Part shown: one piece after another, positions 44,752 to 54,020 of the stretch
How the letters are laid out: each line of letters begins with the position of its first letter
Position numbering within the stretch: position 1 is the stretch's first letter
Assembly (NCBI RefSeq): GCF_016862395.1
Contig: NZ_BOMW01000069.1
Location: 1-62,770, forward strand
Source of the DNA: Actinoplanes siamensis
GTDB lineage: Bacteria > Actinomycetota > Actinomycetes > Mycobacteriales > Micromonosporaceae
Direction: 5' to 3'
Length of the DNA stretch: 62,770 bases
Made by a program: the position numbers and the translations under genes
The notes under the pieces: generated by a model
What the model saw: the letters and a program-made list of their open reading frames with translations, nothing else
The model's database searches: none
What the model was told of the DNA's origin: nothing

Positions 44752-44880
44752 CTAGAAGAGCGTGACGGTCAGGTATGACAGTGCACCGACCATGAGGATC
44801 ACGCAGAGGCGGGCGGTCCGAGAGTTACCTGCCAGGGCGTATCGGACCGTCCGCATCACCTCCTTGGCAATTTGAACCAT
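44752..44880 (-). CDS. 42-residue membrane microprotein
   Basis: ATG preceded by AGGAAGG at 9 nt. Sequence begins MVQIAKEVMRTVRYALAG, then RTARLCVILMVGALSYLTV, one transmembrane helix with a basic amphipathic N-terminus. Followed by its own terminator, so it is an independent gene. Function unknown. Confidence 0.6.
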   Translation of the reverse strand: MVQIAKEVMRTVRYALAGNSRTARLCVILMVGALSYLTVTLF

Positions 44881-45094
44881 GGGTAGATCACCTTCCTGAA
44901 AGGGTGAGGTGCCGTGCAGCCGGATCGCTGCGGCACCGTCAACACTGACGGTCCAAGGCGGACTTACAGCAGAGGTAAAGCTGGGTTTCCCGTGGTCAGA
45001 AAGGGTGCGGCGATGTCGCTCAGGGTGGGGAGGCGGGCTTCTCGCCCTGGGAATAGGATCCGGTACCTCGTCGTCACGCCAGGGAGGGCCGACG

Positions 45095-46852
45095 TTGAGC
45101 ACCGGAGATCCGCAGATCGCGGCCCAGATTCACCGAGCGGTTCTCGACGTCATCGCCGTCTGGTGGGCCCGGCAGGACTCACTTCCGCGGAAGCCTCGCA
45201 GCGGCGGGCGTAAGGATCCCGATCTGCCCTACGGATCGGTGTCGGCTCTTTCCCGGGGGCTGAAGATGTCCAACAGCACGCTGGACAGGAAGCTCAGCTC
45301 CCAGCGCTACGACTGGCCGGACATCGAGGGGATCGTCGCGTACTGCGTGCCCGACGAGCGGGAGCACCGTCTACCCCCGCTGGCCGGTTTATGGCTGGCG
45401 TGGAAAGGGGGCCTGCGGCGGCCTCCCGGCTACTGGGGCCCTATCGAAGGACTCGACGGGCACGTGGTGCCGGCAGAGCTGTCCCCGCAGCAACGACTGC
45501 AGGCCCAGGTCGACGAACTTCAAGCCCAGCTGCTCACCGTGCAGAGCCGGCTCGGCGTCACCAGCGAACAGTTGGCCATCGCCGGGCAGGCCCTGGCCCG
45601 TCTGCGTACTGAACTCGACCATCGCGATCAGCAATTGGCCGACAGCGATCAGGACCGGGCGGAACTCGAGCGACAGCGGGAAGCGCTGGCTATCGAGTTG
45701 GCCCAGACGGTAGAGCGCCTGCTGCACGCCGAACAGCAGGCCGCCGCCGAGCGTGCCACCGCGCAGCGGGAAGCGGACCTGCGGCGCGCGGAGCAGGCGG
45801 CTCGGCAACGCGCCGAAGACCAGGCCACCGCTGAGCGGGCCCGCGCCGATCAGGCGCAAGCGCGCGTCGAGGCGGCGAACCAGGCAGCCAGCGAGGAAGT
45901 CGCACTGCGACGCGAGCAACAGGCAGCCCGGCAACGCGACCAGCAGCAAGCGGCCACCGAACGCGCCCGAGCCGACCAGGCCGAGGCCTACGTCGCCGAG
46001 CTCGTCGCCCAGGTCACGGCGCTCAGCGAGCGGCTGGCCAGATACGAGGCGACGAAACCGGCGGCCGTCGTCGCCGTCGCCACACCGCCGGGGGCGGCCA
46101 CACTTCCCGGCCCGGGAAACACCCCCGCCAGCCCCGCAGCGCCCTTCGTCCCCGCGCCCTTGAGCAGGGCGGAAGCTGGCAGCCGCCCACCCCTGCAGCT
46201 TGCTGAGGTCATGGACTCCGGCGGGATGTGCCGTCGCCTGAACCGGTTGTACGCCCAGCGCCGGGGACCCGGCCGATGGATGCGGTGCCTCGACCGGATG
46301 CTGATCGTCGGCGATCAGAACCGCTGTGCCCAGGCAAAACGGGCCGAGATGGCGCTACGCCGATGCCCGGACCCGGAGCTACGGCTCTACTCCGCGCGTG
46401 AACATGCCGAAGCCGTCCGCCGACCTAGGGCCGGGGTCAGCCGGATAAATGGGCACCTGCACGAGTCTCCGGCCGGCCGGTCTCCGTTGTGCATGTGCAG
46501 CCTGCGGTGGTGTCGCAAGTGCCGGCGCGCCGACATCGAATTCGGTTTGACGAGACGGCCGCGCCGCACCCGCCAGCCGCGGGGTGGCCGGCTCCTGTTG
46601 ATCGCTGGGCTGCTTCTGCTGCTCGCCAGCTGCGCCGGTGCGTTGTTCCTCAAACACAACGGCGACATCGCCGACGCGGGCAGCACCACCCTCTGGGTCC
46701 TGGCGGGCGCCGGCGGCCTGCCCATGGCCTTCGTCCTGCTGATCAGCGGAGCCATCCTGAACTCTGCGGAGAGCTTCCCCGCCAGCCAGGACAACCACCA
46801 AGAAGACGTTGCCATCCGCGACGGTGACCAGGCTCGCGGCGACTCGGGATAG
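45095..46852 (+). CDS. HTH, coiled-coil, two-helix membrane protein
   Basis: 585 residues from TTG with AGGGAGGG upstream. N-terminus resembles the XRE group (LPYGSVSALSRGLKMSNSTL, RYDWPDIEGIVAYCV, LAGLWLAWKGG). Residues 130-320 are coiled coil. A cysteine-containing region follows (MCRRLNRLYAQRRG, CLDRMLIVGDQNRCAQA, CMCSLRWCRKCRR). Two C-terminal transmembrane helices end it (LLLIAGLLLLLASCAGALF, LWVLAGAGGLPMAFVLLI). Another DNA-to-membrane design like its neighbours. Confidence 0.6.
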   Translation: MSTGDPQIAAQIHRAVLDVIAVWWARQDSLPRKPRSGGRKDPDLPYGSVSALSRGLKMSNSTLDRKLSSQRYDWPDIEGIVAYCVPDEREHRLPPLAGLWLAWKGGLRRPPGYWGPIEGLDGHVVPAELSPQQRLQAQVDELQAQLLTVQSRLGVTSEQLAIAGQALARLRTELDHRDQQLADSDQDRAELERQREALAIELAQTVERLLHAEQQAAAERATAQREADLRRAEQAARQRAEDQATAERARADQAQARVEAANQAASEEVALRREQQAARQRDQQQAATERARADQAEAYVAELVAQVTALSERLARYEATKPAAVVAVATPPGAATLPGPGNTPASPAAPFVPAPLSRAEAGSRPPLQLAEVMDSGGMCRRLNRLYAQRRGPGRWMRCLDRMLIVGDQNRCAQAKRAEMALRRCPDPELRLYSAREHAEAVRRPRAGVSRINGHLHESPAGRSPLCMCSLRWCRKCRRADIEFGLTRRPRRTRQPRGGRLLLIAGLLLLLASCAGALFLKHNGDIADAGSTTLWVLAGAGGLPMAFVLLISGAILNSAESFPASQDNHQEDVAIRDGDQARGDSG

Positions 46853-46983
46853 GCCCAGTCGCCGCGACGTGCTCGCCGGTCTCGTCCCGTGCGCGACGAT
46901 GCCCCGCGCCTGGGGTAACGGCAGGGATCGGGGTTCGGTCGCTGCCGACCCGATCCGGATCGACACCACCGGCGACGGCGGGT

Positions 46984-47255
46984 ATGGGCCAGATCGCGTT
47001 CTGCTGCTGGCACTGTTCGCCGAGGGGGAACGCACCTTCACCGCCGAGCGGGGCCGCGCACGTCCGCGCCGTTGCCGAGAAAGCCGGCCGGCACGTCCGG
47101 GCGGCCCGGCCGCGCACTTGCCGGAGAAGATCGAGCATGCCCGGCTACTCAAGGCCCAGGGCGACAGCCTCGCGGAGATCGCCAGGAAGACCGGCATCCC
47201 GAAGACGTCGTTGCACCGGTACCTCACCGCCCCGGCGGCCGCGGCGGACGGCTGA
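46984..47255 (+). pseudogene. Recombinase-type HTH fragment, probably frameshifted
   Basis: The end reads PEKIEHARLLKAQGDSLAEI, ARKTGIPKTSLHRYLTAP, like the C-terminal HTH of serine recombinases or small HTH proteins. The upstream part that would match (AAHVRAVAEKAGRHVRAARP) lies in another frame, so the gene is likely broken. Confidence 0.4.
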
Positions 47256-48522
47256 TCGATGAGTCCCGCCATCGAATGGGTGGGGGTCCGCTCAGCACGT
47301 CATGTAGGCGTGAAGACGTGGCGAGCCGACACGCAGGGGCGCACAACGCCATTCAACAGTTTTTCTGAGGAAGCGACGGTCACGCAGGCTTCTTTGCCAG
47401 GCTACCCACGGTAACGAGTTATGTCCGTATTGGTCTTGTGTGAGGGTTAAGATACTTAAGAAACTTTTAGGTCTTTAATCCTATTTGTCTGCGCATGTAG
47501 CGATGGTGATCGAAAGCAGACCGGCAATGTTTAAATGATCCTCATCTATTCATCCCTGAAGTGCACTGTCTGTTGGATGTGAATTTCCTACGGGATCACG
47601 GTGACATATCTTGCGATCGTGAATGAAAATGATCGCAATCATTCCGGCCGCTCATCTCGTGCGGGTGATCCGCATGATTAGTCCGGCTTGGAGGCTGGCG
47701 CCCCCGGCGCCTTTTGGTGGAGCCGTGATGTAGGCCTTTCGGAGGGGCAGGATTAGGCCTTCTGTTCGATAATCACGGGCCGAACGTGTGTAAGATTCAC
47801 GTTGTAGCCTGCGTCACTGTTTCGCATTGTTTCGCGGATTTTCGCTACGTTTTCTAACGGTACGGCCGTCCTGCTGCTCTGACCTCGGCGAAGTTGCGTC
47901 CGTCACTCGATGGGTGTTGCCCGGAGTTTGAGTGGGCATGGCCGTGGTTGAACTCCTTCCCCCACCCTGCTCGTTGTCAGCCGGTAGGTGAGAAGAGAAA
48001 GCCTCTGATCTTGACCGGTTGGGGATCTCGCTCTCACTGTCAGTTGGCGAGTATCATGATCCAAGCGGGAATCGCATTTCCGCTCCGAAGATCGCGTCCG
48101 GTTGGTCCTGGGCCGCTATTCGGATCTAGCAACACCCCGGTGGGCGCTGTGGTGGCAAACGCCGGGACGATTGAGGGGTCGGCAGGCTACCCGCGCGGGG
48201 AGGCCTTCCGGCCCCTTGATTTTTGTCGGCCTTACCCGCGCCGGGGAAAATGATCATTCCAATTGACGGGATATTCCTCTGTCAAGATCCCCCAACATGC
48301 AAGTTGCATGATCCATCCGGGCACCGTCAAGGCCCCTTGAGGCCTCTGCTGGAAACCGTCAGTGGAGTGCTGCACACTAAGCGGGCGACAACCCGGCGGG
48401 CCTTGTCACCACCAAGGCCCGCCGATGCATGAAATACCCACTTTTGCGGCCCAGGACCAAACCGCAGGGGGTGGGGAGATCGTTTTCTCCCTACCCCCAC
48501 CGATCTGAGGATGGGATGACCC
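47256..48522. other. 1.27-kb non-coding region, AT-rich on its left
   Basis: No gene is supported. 47340-47870 is clearly AT-richer than the plasmid average (for example AAGATACTTAAGAAAC, AATGTTTAAATGATCC). It contains the inverted repeat TTGCGATC/GATCGCAA (47611-47638). Possible replication origin, old promoter region or transferred DNA. The right end is the leader of the small membrane/XRE cassette. Confidence 0.45.
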
Positions 48523-48807
48523 ATGTCTAAGAAGAACGCGCCGGACACGGCGTACCGGCAGAACGACCCCTCGCCCGGCGGCGCGCACCACCGCCGCGGC
48601 CGGCGGGTGTTCGTCTTCTCGGTGATCGTCGCGTTCGCCGCCGTCGAACTCGCCACCGGAGCCGACCTGCAGACCGTACTGCTGACCGTGCTCGGCGTCG
48701 GCCTGGCCGGCGCCGTCGTGGCCCGCTGGGTATGCGACGACGCGCCCCTGCCCAGCATCGCCCGCATCCTCGGCCAGGCCGACAACTCCGCCGGAGGCCC
48801 TCGATGA
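48523..48807 (+). CDS. Small two-helix membrane protein, cassette A
   Basis: 94 residues. Hydrophilic N-terminus, then RVFVFSVIVAFAAVELATG and LQTVLLTVLGVGLAGAVVA as two transmembrane helices. Overlaps the XRE gene by ATGA. A protein of the same size and layout precedes a homologous XRE gene at 57731-58003. Confidence 0.65.
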   Translation: MSKKNAPDTAYRQNDPSPGGAHHRRGRRVFVFSVIVAFAAVELATGADLQTVLLTVLGVGLAGAVVARWVCDDAPLPSIARILGQADNSAGGPR

Positions 48808-49673
48808 GCAACGTCTACCGCTCCGGCCGCGGCGACTTCGGAGGAACCGGACCCGTGCCCTTCCACGGTGCCGTCCACCCTTCGGCGGTCCCCGACCCGG
48901 CGAACATCAGCGAGCCCTCCACCGCCAGGCGTAGGCGCCCGGCTGCGCCTGAGACGACCGCCCGGGAAGAAACCTTGCGTAACGACCTGCGCCGGCAGCC
49001 GGCCGAACCGGCCCGCCTCACCAACGGCGCGTTGCTCGCCCGCGAACACGAGTTGGCGCGAGCCCGGGCCGCCCACATCGACGGCACGACCGCCGGTGAA
49101 GACCTCGCCCGCCGCCTCGCGTTCGCGCACCGGCACGCCGGCAAACCGTCCCTGGCGATGCTCAGCATGAAGGTCGGCTACAGCAAGGGCACCCTCTCCA
49201 AGGTGCTCAACGGCAAGATGGCCCCGACCTGGGCACTGGTGCGCAAGCTCGGCGAGTACCTACGCGTCCCGCCGCACCACGTCACCCAGGAATGGCTCCC
49301 GCTGTGGATCGCCGCCGACGAGCATCGCGAGTCCATCAAGGCCGCCGAGAAGGAGGCCCAGGAGAAGAACGCCATGAAGCAGGTCGCCCGCGGCACCGCG
49401 ACCGTGCACACCCGGCCCGAGCAGCCGCCGGCCCCTATCGATCTGCGCACCGGTACGGCACCGCGTACCGACGCGCTCACCGAGGAAACCGGCTACGCCT
49501 GCCCCCAGTGCGGCAGCTGGGTCGTCAACACCGCCCAGCACACCAACTGGCACATGAAGCGCGACCCCGCCGGACAGCCCGCCCCCGAGGCCGAATCCAC
49601 TGGCGCCGGCCACGCCAACACCGCCGAGCTCACCCTGCTCAAAGAGATCTTCCAACTGCCCGAAGACTCGTAG
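48804..49673 (+). CDS. XRE-type regulator with C-terminal zinc finger, cassette A
   Basis: 289 residues. HTH at about 95-150 (AGKPSLAMLSMKVGYSKGTL, SKVLNGKMAPTWALVRKL) followed by WLPLWIAAD. C-terminal finger: CPQCGSWV, then H and WH in QHTNWHMK. The same order, HTH, WLPLW, C-C-H-H finger, is seen in the 58006-58671 protein, so the two are paralogues. Confidence 0.72.
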   Translation: MSNVYRSGRGDFGGTGPVPFHGAVHPSAVPDPANISEPSTARRRRPAAPETTAREETLRNDLRRQPAEPARLTNGALLAREHELARARAAHIDGTTAGEDLARRLAFAHRHAGKPSLAMLSMKVGYSKGTLSKVLNGKMAPTWALVRKLGEYLRVPPHHVTQEWLPLWIAADEHRESIKAAEKEAQEKNAMKQVARGTATVHTRPEQPPAPIDLRTGTAPRTDALTEETGYACPQCGSWVVNTAQHTNWHMKRDPAGQPAPEAESTGAGHANTAELTLLKEIFQLPEDS

Positions 49674-49704
49674 CCCGAGGCCTTCTCCCTACCCACCTAT
49701 CTGC

Positions 49705-49741
49705 CCGACGGCCCCCGAACAATCAGCTCGGGGGCCGTCGG
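49705..49741 (+). terminator. Terminator of cassette A
   Basis: CCGACGGCCCCCGA and TCGGGGGCCGTCGG form a perfect 14-bp stem with a 9-base loop, about 30 bp after the stop. Confidence 0.75.
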
Positions 49742-50159
49742 CTTGCCAACGTGCAGCCAGCACGCCCACACCCGGACCAGGCCTGCCCGGCGAGGGCGTG
49801 ACCACCGTCGTGTACCTGCGGCCCGGTGGCCACGAGTCTGCTGTCAGCCGATCACCGGACCGAACTAGCCAGGGCTACCAGTCGCCGGTCGCACGGTGCT
49901 GCCGGTCGCTCAGGGCGTCCTCGAGCGGCAGACGCCGGCGAGCACGACTACTGAGTACGACAGGAATCATGAGCCGGAAGGGGCGAACGGCGCCGGGACC
50001 CGGCTGTACCGGCGCTGAGTCGCGGGAACCTCGCCGATCTTGGCAGCCTTTCCCCGGGAGGCGCTGTCCTTTTTGTCGATTCATTCAGCAGCATGGCTGC
50101 ATAATTCTCGGCGACTACGCTGTAGATAGGTACAGCATGTTCGCTTGGAGGGGTGAGCT
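49742..50159. other. Gap before the 450-residue gene
   Basis: About 400 bp with no supported gene; the right end holds GGAGGGG before the TTG start. Confidence 0.5.
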
Positions 50160-51512
50160 TTGGCGCTGTCATACAAATACATGGCGGTGGGCAACGGGAT
50201 GCGCACCGACCATCCGATCCCGGACCTGCCGTTCGTCGACGACTCCCATCTGCCGCTGGACGACCCGGACGCGATCGAGGCAATCGGGCGCAAGGAGGGT
50301 GGGACCTGGGGTCGCACGGACCGGTGCAAGGACGGCGGCTGGGTCGCCTTCACCACCGACGCGCTGCGGACGGATCTGGGCTGGGTGGTGCGCTGGCACC
50401 CCGAACACGGCCGGTCCGTGGTGCTCTACCGCGACGCCGACGTGGTCAGCGCGTACATGTCGTACCAGGACGAGGCGCTGCTGTTCCGCTACGGCGGCTA
50501 CTGGTGGGACGGCACGACCTGGCACCGCCCGTCGCAGGTGTTCGATCAGGCCCGAGAGACCTACGTCAACCGGCCCGTCCCGGCCGCGCTGAGCATCAGC
50601 GCCGCCGACGAGGCGCAAGGCGACCCGAAGAAGGCCGTGCTGTGGGCGATCACCGACCTCGACATCGACACCGTGAAACCGAACGCGTCGAGCCGCTGGC
50701 GCGACGACTTCGCGCTGTGGGCGCTACGCCACGAGGACGGCCGCCGGCTGGCCGACTGCGTCGTGCGCCTGACCGCTCCCGAGCTCGCCGCCGACCAGCT
50801 GCTCGACGTGGCCGAGCTGGCCGAGGTCGCCGGGATCGGCGCCAGCACCCTGCGCGCCTACCGGGCCCGCGACGAGAACGAGGTCCCGCTGCCCCAGACT
50901 TTGATGGGCGGCCGACCCATGTGGTCGCGCCCTGTCGCCGAGGACTGGGCCGAAAGCCGGCGGCGCTCCCGCGACGGCGTCGCCCGCACCATGGCCGACC
51001 GCGATCACGAGAATTTGTCGATCGGCGTGGTCCGGCTCTGGGAGTACTTCACCAACGCCTTCACCTTCGACCTGTGGGACCGCGACACCAACCGCAAGCG
51101 GTTCGCGCTGCGCTGGCGGACCAAGGCCGCCGTCCGCGACGTCGCCCACGACGTCGCCTGGACCGCCGCCGCCAGCCTTGACCGGATCGTGCCCCCCGGT
51201 GACCTCAGCGCGACGATTCGCGCCGCGGTGCTCTTCGAGTTCGCCGACTGGCAGCGCACCCAAGAGGCCGAAGAGTTCAGTTACCCGATCAACCACGCTA
51301 TCGCCCGGATGCTCGACTGGCTCATCCAGCACCAACCCGAGTACGCCCGGGCCGCCGTCGCCGAGATCGTCGGCGAAGCCGAACGCGACCTCGGCATCCC
51401 GCCCGCAATCACCGGCTTCTCCCTGCGCCAGGCCCTGGCCCTCGACGGCAAGTTGCCCGGCGAGAACGCCTACAACGAGTTCTTCGACCTCGCCCTGCCC
51501 CCGGAGAACTGA
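50160..51512 (+). CDS. Hypothetical protein with a central HTH
   Basis: 450 residues from TTG with GGAGGGG 6 nt upstream. N-terminal beta-rich part (TWGRTDRCKDGGWVAFTTDA, LFRYGGYWWDGTTWHRP). Central HTH (LLDVAELAEVAGIGASTLRA, YRARDENEVPLP) like MerR/AlpA-type binders. C-terminal all-helical half ends in NAYNEFFDLALPPEN. No family recognised. It might be a plasmid regulator or accessory replication protein. Confidence 0.65.
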   Translation: MALSYKYMAVGNGMRTDHPIPDLPFVDDSHLPLDDPDAIEAIGRKEGGTWGRTDRCKDGGWVAFTTDALRTDLGWVVRWHPEHGRSVVLYRDADVVSAYMSYQDEALLFRYGGYWWDGTTWHRPSQVFDQARETYVNRPVPAALSISAADEAQGDPKKAVLWAITDLDIDTVKPNASSRWRDDFALWALRHEDGRRLADCVVRLTAPELAADQLLDVAELAEVAGIGASTLRAYRARDENEVPLPQTLMGGRPMWSRPVAEDWAESRRRSRDGVARTMADRDHENLSIGVVRLWEYFTNAFTFDLWDRDTNRKRFALRWRTKAAVRDVAHDVAWTAAASLDRIVPPGDLSATIRAAVLFEFADWQRTQEAEEFSYPINHAIARMLDWLIQHQPEYARAAVAEIVGEAERDLGIPPAITGFSLRQALALDGKLPGENAYNEFFDLALPPEN

Positions 51513-51663
51513 TCCACTCCCGCCCCGGCTGGGGACCTACCGGAACGTTCCAGTGCCGGGAAGTGGAACGGCCGCGCCTTCTGAGCAGGCGCCGGCGGTC
51601 GTCGGTGGGGTCGACGCACAGAGACGGCTGCCCGATGTAGCTCGGGGCGGCGACCATGCGTGC

Positions 51664-53139
51664 ATGACAGATCAGCGCATCGATCCTCGGCGGCGTTGGC
51701 CGTGGCTGCTGTCCAACGCCGGCATCCTGACCGTCACTGTGATCGTCGCCGGGCTCGGGATCACCGCGCTGGTGGTGATGCTGCTGATCGCCGGCGACGC
51801 TCCGGATACGGAGCGGGCGAAGCTGCTGATCGAGGCACTGAAGTACGGGCTGGGCTTTTTTGCCGCCGCTGGCGCGGTCGCCGCGCTCCTCGTGGCAGTC
51901 CGCCGCCAGCTGCTTGCCGAGAACGCCCATGATTTGTCCGAACGCAACCACCGGCTCGCGCTGCAGGCACAGGCGCATACCGAGACCGACGCCGCCGAAC
52001 GACGCGTCACCGATCTGTACGCCAAAGCTGTCGAGCAACTCGGCTCCGCCGACGCCGCCGTACGCCTCGGCGGCCTGTACGCCCTGGAGCGCGTCGCGCA
52101 GAACAACCCCGCCCAGCGGCAAACCATCGTCAACGTGTTCTGCGCCTATCTGCGCATGCCCTACGCCCCGTCCGCTACCACCACACCGACGACGGCCGGA
52201 CCAATCACCGAACTGCCCCTGCCCCGCACCGAGCCGACCGCCAGCCGCGACCCTCGGCAAGAACTGCAAGTCAGGCTCACCGCCCAACGCATCCTGACTA
52301 CCCACCTGACCTTGCCGGCGGATGTCACCAGCGAGCAAGCAAACACTCTGACACCCGACGCCGTCCAACCGTTCTGGCACGGCCTCGACCTCGATCTGAC
52401 CGGCGCTCAACTCATCGACTGGAACCTGCCCCGTGGCCACCTGCGCCACGCTGACTTCACCAGCGCCACGTTCACCGGCAGCGCGGGGTTCCACGAGGCG
52501 ACCTTCACCGGCGATGCGTGGTTCGAGAAGGTGACCTTTCCCGGTGTCGCGTGGTTCGAGAAGGCGGCCTTCACCGGCGGCGCGTGGTTCAACGGGGCGA
52601 CCTTCACCGGCGACGCGAGGTTCAGCGGGACGACTTTCTCCGGCGGCGCGTGGTTCGAGAAGGTGACCTTTCCCGGTGTCGCGTGGTTCCGTGAGGCGAT
52701 CTTCTCCGACGGCGCGTGGTTCAACGGGGCGATCTTCTCCGGCGATGCGTGGTTCGAGAAGGTGACCTTCGCCGGCGTCGCGGGGTTCGGAGGGGCGATC
52801 TTCTCCGGCGACGCGTGGTTCAACGGGGCGACCTTCTCCGGCGGCGCGTGGTTCCGTGAGGCGGCCTTCACCGGCCACGCGTGGTTCCGTGAGGCGGCCT
52901 TCACCCGCCACGCGAGGTTCGAGAAGGCGACCTTCACCGGCGGCGCCTGGTTCAACGGGGCGATCTTCTCCGGCGATGCGTGGTTCGAGAAGGCGACCTT
53001 CACCGACGGCCGACTGATGATGGTCCGCGCACGGGTGGAACTGCGCGAGGACCGGCGGGATGTGTGGCCATCAGGGTGGCGAATTGCGCCAGGTCCGCCT
53101 AGCGGCTGGTGCCAGTTGGTGTACGGGGCGCCTGGCTGA
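51664..53139 (+). CDS. Membrane protein with 11-residue pentapeptide-type repeats
   Basis: 491 residues from ATG. Two transmembrane helices (ILTVTVIVAGLGITALVVML, LGFFAAAGAVAALLVAV), a coiled coil, then a short alpha domain (AVRLGGLYALERVAQNN). Residues about 265-455 repeat an 11-residue unit (GAWFNGATFTG) about 16 times, with aromatic residues alternately 5 and 6 apart, as in Pentapeptide_3-type repeats. Such repeats fold into a right-handed beta-helix. Similar membrane proteins are frequent in actinobacteria, without proven role. Confidence 0.72.
   Translation: MTDQRIDPRRRWPWLLSNAGILTVTVIVAGLGITALVVMLLIAGDAPDTERAKLLIEALKYGLGFFAAAGAVAALLVAVRRQLLAENAHDLSERNHRLALQAQAHTETDAAERRVTDLYAKAVEQLGSADAAVRLGGLYALERVAQNNPAQRQTIVNVFCAYLRMPYAPSATTTPTTAGPITELPLPRTEPTASRDPRQELQVRLTAQRILTTHLTLPADVTSEQANTLTPDAVQPFWHGLDLDLTGAQLIDWNLPRGHLRHADFTSATFTGSAGFHEATFTGDAWFEKVTFPGVAWFEKAAFTGGAWFNGATFTGDARFSGTTFSGGAWFEKVTFPGVAWFREAIFSDGAWFNGAIFSGDAWFEKVTFAGVAGFGGAIFSGDAWFNGATFSGGAWFREAAFTGHAWFREAAFTRHARFEKATFTGGAWFNGAIFSGDAWFEKATFTDGRLMMVRARVELREDRRDVWPSGWRIAPGPPSGWCQLVYGAPG
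52470..53012 (+). repeat. 33-bp tandem coding repeats
   Basis: Each unit encodes one 11-residue repeat, and some units are nearly identical (for example GCGTGGTTCGAGAAGGTGAC at about 52516, 52648 and 52747). This makes the array prone to unequal recombination. Confidence 0.7.
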
Positions 53140-53325
53140 TTTTTGTTGTTCCGCTTCCATGGTTGTGGAACGGCCCGGACGGCCGCAGTAGGCCCGTGCA
53201 AGATCCCCAGGCCACAGGCCCGTCCCAAGATCATGAATCGTTCCGGAAATCGGTCCACAATCACCGTTCCGAAATCATAGTACGATGCCGAATTCCGGTA
53301 CGATCGGAGCGCGGCGCACCCGGAC

Positions 53326-54012
53326 GTGCGGGCTCCGCATCCGGACGGCGCCGACGCCGAGCCGTGGCCCGCCCGCGCCGAGGAACTCCTGACCGAGCAC
53401 GCCCAGCGGTACGGCGCGCTGGTGAGAGCATGGCGGGCCGCCTACGACATGCAGCAGATGGCCGAGAGCGAAGCGAGCACCGAGCCGCCCGAGCCAGTCC
53501 CGGGACTGCCGGACGCGGTCGCCGACCAGGAAGCGGCCCGGCACCGGCTGTGGCAGGACACGGGGAAGCAACGCGCCGAACTCGCCGCCGGGCACACCGC
53601 GGATGTCCACCAGCGGGCCGTGCACGCTGCCCGCGCGTACGCGGTCGCGACGCTGGCCGGCTTCCACGCCGTGGTGAGCGGCGCGGACCCGGTGGCCGTC
53701 ATGCAGGGCCCGGACGACACCGACGCCTGGGACGAGCCACCGCTGACCCTGCCCGCCGCGACGGGCATCCACGCGATCGACGACGAGATCAAGCGGCTGC
53801 ACGCGAAGGCGGTGGGGCGGCCGGTGAAGCGCCGCGGACCGGCACCGACACAGAAGCGGGTACGCAGGTCGTACTGGTGGGAGGAGAAGAAGCCGGCCCG
53901 GCCGGCGGACCCGGGTGTCACCCTGGCCGATCTTGCGAAGTGCCTGCACGGCCACATGGCCGGCGGGGAGCTGGTGCGCCGGTTGGATCCGGGACGCGGT
54001 GCGGCCGGTTGA
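53326..54012 (+). CDS. Hypothetical protein, 228 residues
   Basis: GTG start without a clear ribosome site. Mostly helical (LLTEHAQRYGALVRAWRAAY, RAVHAARAYAVATLAGFHAV) with a basic Pro-rich segment (VKRRGPAPTQKRVRRSYWW) and a final helix. Convergent with the next gene, 8 bp apart. No family recognised. Confidence 0.55.
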   Translation: MRAPHPDGADAEPWPARAEELLTEHAQRYGALVRAWRAAYDMQQMAESEASTEPPEPVPGLPDAVADQEAARHRLWQDTGKQRAELAAGHTADVHQRAVHAARAYAVATLAGFHAVVSGADPVAVMQGPDDTDAWDEPPLTLPAATGIHAIDDEIKRLHAKAVGRPVKRRGPAPTQKRVRRSYWWEEKKPARPADPGVTLADLAKCLHGHMAGGELVRRLDPGRGAAG

Positions 54013-54020
54013 CCCGCTGC

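Noticed and set aside
48804..49673. Cassette A considered a classical toxin-antitoxin pair
   Set aside because: The partner is a two-helix membrane protein and the regulator has a zinc finger; possible but nothing in the sequence shows toxicity.
52470..53012. Tandem repeats considered as a CRISPR array
   Set aside because: The 33-bp units are contiguous, in frame and encode an 11-residue protein repeat.
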